From contig JAPYXD010000553.1 of the NCBI GenBank assembly GCA_030998225.1, positions 3,410,001-3,474,000 of the forward strand: a DNA stretch of 64,000 nucleotides. Direction: 5' to 3'. The DNA comes from Diplolepis rosae (taxonomy: Eukaryota; Arthropoda; Insecta; Hymenoptera; Diplolepididae). Of the stretch, positions 58,471 to 64,000 are shown one piece after another. The position numbers and the translations under genes are program-made. Position 1 is the first letter of the stretch; each line of letters opens with the position of its first letter. The notes beneath the pieces were generated by a model. The model was not told the origin of the DNA. It saw only the letters and a program-made list of their open reading frames with translations, and searched no databases.

Positions 58471-59473
58471 TTCTAAAGTCCATCAGATTTTATATGCCGT
58501 CTTCTAAAATTTTCTTGACAGTCGCAAAAAGCGATGCTCAGAAACGTAATTCGTAGCATCGCGCAGCGGACAATGCGGCTCGGCTTTTTGTTTTTGTAAT
58601 AATTTTGGTTAGATTTTAAAATTACGTGTCCTTTGATTTCGTTTGAATCTGGATTGAAACGTACATTAAAGAATTAGTTTTTATAATTTTTATAATATGT
58701 TTTAAAATTCTATTATTATTATCATTATTATTACTATATTAATATATTACTATTACTATACTATTTCTATTACTATTATAGTTATTTTTTTACATTAACA
58801 AAGTTTTAACGAGTATTGAAATATAAAATGAACTGTTTAAGTTGAAACTTTTTGAAAATGTGTGGCATTTTTAAAATTTTGTTAATTGCACATTTTTCAG
58901 AATAAAATGTATTATGTCAAATTTGAAATTTATCTATTATTTTGGTTTTGCTTTCAAACTCTGAATGTGATCCAAATATTTTACGCAAGGCTCCACGACA
59001 TGTATCGGCTATGCGGGTTAAGGCATGTGATTAGAATTGGGTTAGGATGCGTGCATGCGTGCGAGCGCTCGATTCTGGGTGCTGTGAAGTGTTTATAAAA
59101 AATTGCGTTTCTGTAATGTACAGTGTTAAATGTGATAGTAAGTTTATGTAAGGATTATATAGGTAATGTAAAAGTGAAAAATAATTAACTATAAGTGCAG
59201 GGTCATATCACAGAAAATAATATATAATTTTTTGGATCGTCTTCGAAACTTTGGATGAAAGTTCTTTAATATGATGGCTGATTTTTGAACGAAATAGAAT
59301 ATATATATTTCTTGTAATTGATACGTCCCGCGACGTATTTGAATGTAACATAGGCACAGGATAGGTCTGGGAAAAATCTAGAGAAGTTACCAGAAGAAAG
59401 AAAAATAATATAAGAAAAAGAAGCGTGTAACTACGTCACGCACAGAGAGATACTGCGCAATGCGTGACGTCAC
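58471..59473. other. Gene-free stretch
   Basis: An ATT microsatellite-like run lies near 58710-58780. No gene or RNA is supported. Confidence 0.4.
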
Positions 59474-60484
59474 TGATCCAGTAATTTTAGGAATAAACAA
59501 AAAAAAAAATTGGCAACAGCGCAATTCTTTCGGGTTCGATTTGGGCGTTCACAGGGAGCTTAAATTCGAAAATTAGTCACCCTACCCCCTTGGGAAATTC
59601 CGCCATCTTGAATTTAAGGGGTGAGTTCTTATTCTGCATGTAACTCTCTTTGTATTCATATTTCGAGAAAAATGTAAGAGTAGAAAGTTGTTGAGAAAAA
59701 AACTCTTTACAGAAATAGTATTTTGACATTTTGTGATTAGTGCATAATTAGCATTGTTATAAACAAGTTAATCTGGAAAAATCGTATTTCTCCTTTTTCA
59801 ATTGTTCTTGGGTATTATTATTATACTATTATGTGACAGAGGATCATAATACTTTTTCACTTATTGCAAAATTGCATAATCATAATTGTTATATAATCAT
59901 AATTGTTATAAACAATTAACAGCATCCAAAAATTTCACTCAATTACTTTTTTCGACATTTTTAAAATAATTAAGTAATTGTGCTCGAGATCATTTTTATT
60001 ACAGCTTTTGAATCAATAAATGATTGCTTTCTTTATGTCAGTCATTTATTATTATAACAATTATGATTATGCAATTTTGCAATAAGTGACAAAGTATTAT
60101 GATCCTCTGTCACATAATAGTATAATAATAATACCCAAGAACAATTTAAAAAGGAGAAATGCGATTTTTTCAGATTAACTTGTTTATAACAATGCTAATT
60201 ATACACTAATCACAAAATGTCAAAGGACTATTTCTGTAAAGAGTTTTTTTCTCAACAACTTTCTACTCTTACATTTTTCTCGAAATATGAATAGAAAGAG
60301 AGTTACATGCAGAATAAAAACTCACCCCTTAAATTCAAGATGGCGGAATTTCCCAAGGGAGTAGGGTGACTAATTTTCGAATTTAAGCTTCCTGTGAACC
60401 CCCAAATCAAACCCAAAAAGAATTGCGCTGTTGCCAATTTTTTTTATGATTTGGCATAAATTTGGAAAAAAAGTTACTGGATCA
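59474..60484. repeat. 1-kb fold-back with ~400-bp arms
   Basis: TGATCCAGTAA at 59474 pairs with TTACTGGATCA ending at 60484. The arms then match almost continuously through TTGGCAACAGCGCAATTC, the GGGTGAGTT region and AGAGGATCATAATACTTT to about 59890 and 60045. The central loop is AT-rich. No coding sequence. An RNA from either strand would form a dsRNA of several hundred base pairs. Confidence 0.85.
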
Positions 60485-60502
60485 CACGTAAAAGTATAAT
60501 AT

Positions 60503-62533
60503 AAAAATCTGTCCGCTTCGCGGGCACATTCTCATCGCGCGCTTCGCGCTCCGATCTTTCTGGACCTCGCGCTTCGCGCTCGGTCTTGTGCTCTTCGCAT
60601 ACATTTAAGTTTATTTCTTATAATTTAATACTGAAGCTCAAACCAATTTTATAATATTAAAGATGATGTGAATTACTCATTTTCTCAAATTCACTAAATT
60701 TCTTTTTCAGTTTAAGTGAAACAGGAAATTCAATTTACTTAAGGCTCTATCGGCCTTAAGGAACACATTCTCATCATGACACTCGCGCTTCGCGCTCGAT
60801 TTTCTGTATACATTTCAGTAACTTTTTAATAAATTACATGATTAAAATAATTTATTTTCTTCCAAATCTCTCAAAAAGAAAAAATAATCGTAGACTTTAT
60901 TTAATGTAGTACGATCACGGAAATTAGACCTCAGGCTAAAATAGATAATTTTGCTTTCAAGAATAGCAATATTATTATTGAAGGGCAAATTTGAAAGAAA
61001 AAAGATTATTTTTCATGAAAAAAATTTGAAACACAAAAAAATAATGTTATTAATAAATTTCATTTTTACCCAAACTTATTTTCTTATCGCTTCGAGCCAA
61101 ATTTTTAAAAATGATGCGATTATAATAAATCACGGTTCATTTTTTTAGGAAAAATATTCTCTACAACTTGACCGTTTCCGATTTTTGAAAATGAATTCTT
61201 TAATGGCTGAAATTATAAAAAAACAATTTTTCAAAACAAAATTTTTATAAACAAATTGCTGTATTTGATAATAATTAATTCAATTTCAAAAATAGGAAAC
61301 GGTCAAGTTGTAGAGAATATTTTTTCTAAAAAAATGAACTATAATTTATTAGAATCGCATCATTTTCAAAAATTTGACTCGAAGCGATAAGAAAATAAGT
61401 TTGGGCAAAAATAAAATTTATTAATAACATTATTTTATGTGTTTCAAATTTTTTTCATGAAAAATAATCTTTTTTCATTCAAATTGGCCCTTCAATAATA
61501 ATGTTGCTATTCTTGAAAGCAAAATTATCTATTTTTGTCTGAGGTCTAATTTTCGTGATCGTACTACCTTAAGGAAACGATTTTGCAGAACAACGCTTAT
61601 TTCGTATCTCACATATTTTGGTGAAAAAAATCGAATTTTTTTAATATTAAAAATCAAAACATAAAATATACATCCTGTCCCGAAATGTCTCAATGAGAAT
61701 TTGTAAACCTCATTTAGGCAAACAATTTTCCAGATAAACGTTTTTTTTGTACCTCACATATTTTGTCTAAAAAATTGAATTTTTGAATTTTAAACGTATT
61801 TTTTGGAATTAAAACGAAAAATATATGTTTTTTCATAAATTGTGTGAGACAAAACTTGTAGATCTTTTTGAAACTAACAACTTTGTATTCTTACGTTTTT
61901 TTCTTATTTTAGATATTATTGTTAAAAAATTGAATTTTGGATTTTCAATAGTTTTTTTTTAATTAAAAAGAAAAATATGCATCTTATGAAAAAATGTTAT
62001 AATTCAAATTTGTAGGTCTTTATTTATTCAATAATATTGTATCATAACGTTTTTTCGTATCTCGTATAATTTAACTGGAAAATGGAATTTTGATATTGAA
62101 TTTTTTCGAATTTGAATATGCTATAACATTTCTAATTTTGATTTAATCAAAAAATGTTATCAGGATAATTTTTAGAGATTTATGAGCACTATCTAAAACC
62201 AGTATTAACATTTTTGATTTTTTCAAAAAATTATTTTCAAAAACACAAAAGTAGTGCTCAATCCCTCAATTTTGATTGGATGTGGCTGGTTAACGAACTT
62301 GTCCTTACTTTTTCGGCTCCGATAAAGTGTGCCAAAGCAAATTTCAATCTGATAATTCTATCGAGAGTTAAGCCGCACACGACCTACAGATAGACAGACA
62401 GACAGACAGACACTTTCGTAAAAACCCTTTTTTCGGACTCAGGGGGTCTGAAAACGTAAAGATTTGATGAAATTTTCGAAAGTCATTTTTCACATAAAAC
62501 CAATACCTTCTCATCCATGATGAGAATGTAAAA
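60503..62533 (+). mobile_element. Helentron/HINE-like repeat, copy 2, split by a fold-back element
   Basis: The same start, internal blocks, CAGA microsatellite (62392-62412) and terminal hairpin as 55746-57161. It lacks about 60 bp of the first GC-rich block. At TTTATTTAAGG of the repeat, the 664-bp fold-back 60905-61568 has been inserted, with TTAA present on both sides. Confidence 0.6.
60905..61568. mobile_element. 664-bp fold-back element with TTAA target duplication
   Basis: TTAA at 60901-60904 and 61569-61572; the undisturbed repeat (copy 1, near 56207) has a single TTAA. The ends read TGTAGTACGATCACG and (reverse complement of the right) GGTAGTACGATCACG. The arms match for roughly 300 bp each, leaving a short central loop around 61190-61270. 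No transposase is present. A TTAA target suggests piggyBac-type mobilisation, although the ends are not the classic CCC/GGG type. Confidence 0.85.
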
Positions 62534-63189
62534 AAGACACACAGCCATATTCTTCGTTTCATTGTCCAACAAAAGTTCAAATTTTAATTGTTCATATTAA
62601 CTTTTATTATTTAAATAAAACCAATTTAAAATGAGGAACATTCGAATAAAGTAAGTATTGTCGTAGTTGTGACGTAACATTCTTCCTTTTCTCTGGCTAA
62701 TCCTGGTGATTCAATAATCAAATTATTTTTTTTTAAATATTATAATTTGTTTATAAATTATGTTAAAATCAAATAAGCTTCCAAAGCACGCAAGGATCTA
62801 ACCTTAAGGCTACCCGAAATAATTAAATAACTTGTTTCGTTTGAAAACTTATTCGTAATTCTTAACTAAGTTTTAATTTAAGTTTAAAAGAAACAAAAAA
62901 CTGCTCACGAGAGTATAAGTCCTTCTTACACTCTAAAAATAAGTGTATAGTGAAATGTGTAATTTTTACACACTACACACGGTGTCAAGTGTGTAATTGA
63001 GCGTAGTGTGTACTTACTAAACATTGCCAACTCAATTTTTCAGGTACAAAACGTTAAAGTGTTTGAAAATTAAACGTTACGTTTGTAATGTGTATTCAAT
63101 TGGGTAAGGCAATAGGATCAGAATTTTTCCAGGACAATGACGTAAATATAAGTTATACATTTTACGTTTAAATAAAAAATACAGAAAAA
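62534..63189. other. Gene-free stretch with GTGTA repeats
   Basis: 62930-63035 has recurring GTGTAAT/ATTACAC-like words such as ACACACTACACACGG, perhaps a MITE relic. No gene is supported. Confidence 0.35.
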
Positions 63190-64000
63190 AATGAGGGATA
63201 TATACCTCGATTACACATTAAAGATGGAGTTTATGTAAGGGACGCAGTTGTAAAAAATTATAAAGGAAAAGCTCACTTTAAATTTGCAAACACAAATGAA
63301 ATACCAGTAACATAATCAGTTCCGATAGTTAACTTAGAAGATTTCAAAGAACCAGAATATATAATAAATCAATCAAACATTTTAATAATCTTGAACAAGT
63401 TAGTAATGACGATTTGTAAAGTAAAATATTGAATAACTTCTCAGGAACAGACAATTCTCTGATTCCATTTTTATGATGTAAAACACTCCAGTATGGATAG
63501 TTCCTAAAAACCAGATTCTCAGGGAGAGATAAAATAAAGTATGGTTCTTCATTTTCGTGAATTAAATAAAATAATAATTGGAGATTTGTATCTTCTACCT
63601 AATATAAAAGATATTCTGATTCTCTAGAATCAGTTAAATATTTTTTAGTGTTTGATTTAACTACCGATTTCCACCCTATGAAAATGGGCCCAAAACACTC
63701 TCATAAAACCACTTTTTCTACATTTCACGGTCATCACGAATTCGATAAAATGCCCTTTGATTTAAAAACAGCGCCACCCACGCCCGCGAGATTAATGGAT
63801 TTGACATCAACCATATGATTCGGAACGGAAATTTTTGTATACCCTGATGACAGTTATACATGAAAATACCCTAGAAGACCAAAAAATTTAATTTAACAAA
63901 TGAATATCGAGACTTAAAAAAGCAAATCTTCAATTACATCAGGACAAATGCAAATTTTTACGACCCAAAGTAGTATATTTAGGTTATATAATTGATAAAA
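63190..64000 (+). pseudogene. Decayed gypsy-type pol fragment running off the window
   Basis: 63199-63370 reads YIPRLHIKDGVYVRDAVV and KAHFKF, the segment upstream of RT in arthropod gypsy elements. 63580-63830 reads YFLVFDLTTDFHPMKM, SHKTTFSTFHGHHEFDKM and FVYPDDSYT, where the catalytic box YLDD/YVDD has become YPDD. Several stops and frame changes are present. No LTR is in view. It is a different, far older lineage than the element at 25071-30171. Confidence 0.7.

Overview
The window is AT-rich eukaryotic DNA made almost entirely of transposable elements and inverted repeats. The element mix (mariner, BEL/Pao, gypsy primed by tRNA-Trp, R1-clade and jockey-like LINEs, hAT, DUF4806-like genes) points to an insect, probably a hymenopteran. 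That is inferred from family content only. I see no convincing ordinary host gene, rRNA, complete tRNA or CRISPR array.

Layout. 1-2976: end of a TTAA fold-back element, a P-element-like transposase relic and a 1.35-kb TA-flanked DNA element. 3070-6941: a 5'-truncated R1-clade LINE with a 12-bp target duplication. 7713-7995: a lone gypsy LTR with its primer site. 9486-10915: an element with 33-bp inverted ends. About 11137-17038: a decayed BEL/Pao element. 18386-20237: a second, doubly deleted copy of the R1-type LINE. 22297-24766: a mariner stub, a tRNA-like segment, a methionine-free repetitive reading frame, four hairpins with covarying arms and an LTR-like block. 25071-30171: a complete, very young gypsy element (493-bp LTRs with one difference, ACAT target duplication, intact gag and pol, a canonical -1 frameshift signal). 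33482-38180: MITEs and fold-backs.

38181-49149 is the most interesting part. It looks like a CACTA-like DNA transposon with CCCAAGTGCGAA inverted ends and TAC on both flanks. Arrays lie just inside the ends: about 145-bp units on the left and exactly 80-bp units on the right. It carries two convergent spliced genes: a DUF4806-like gene on the + strand and an intact four-exon, 719-aa transposase gene on the - strand. The last three exons of the DUF4806-like gene are duplicated as an inverted repeat, and the two arms carry different damage. The right end is itself duplicated, with a second, diverged first exon of the transposase.

49150-64000: a deleted mariner, a jockey-like LINE relic, a hAT relic, minisatellites, two copies of a Helentron/HINE-like repeat (one split by a 664-bp TTAA fold-back), several long palindromes and a decayed gypsy pol fragment running off the end.

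The retrotransposons show graded decay: BEL/Pao and the terminal gypsy are dead, the R1-type LINEs are damaged but structurally clear, and the gypsy at 25-30 kb looks nearly fresh. The many long inverted repeats suggest a locus whose read-through RNA would fold extensively.
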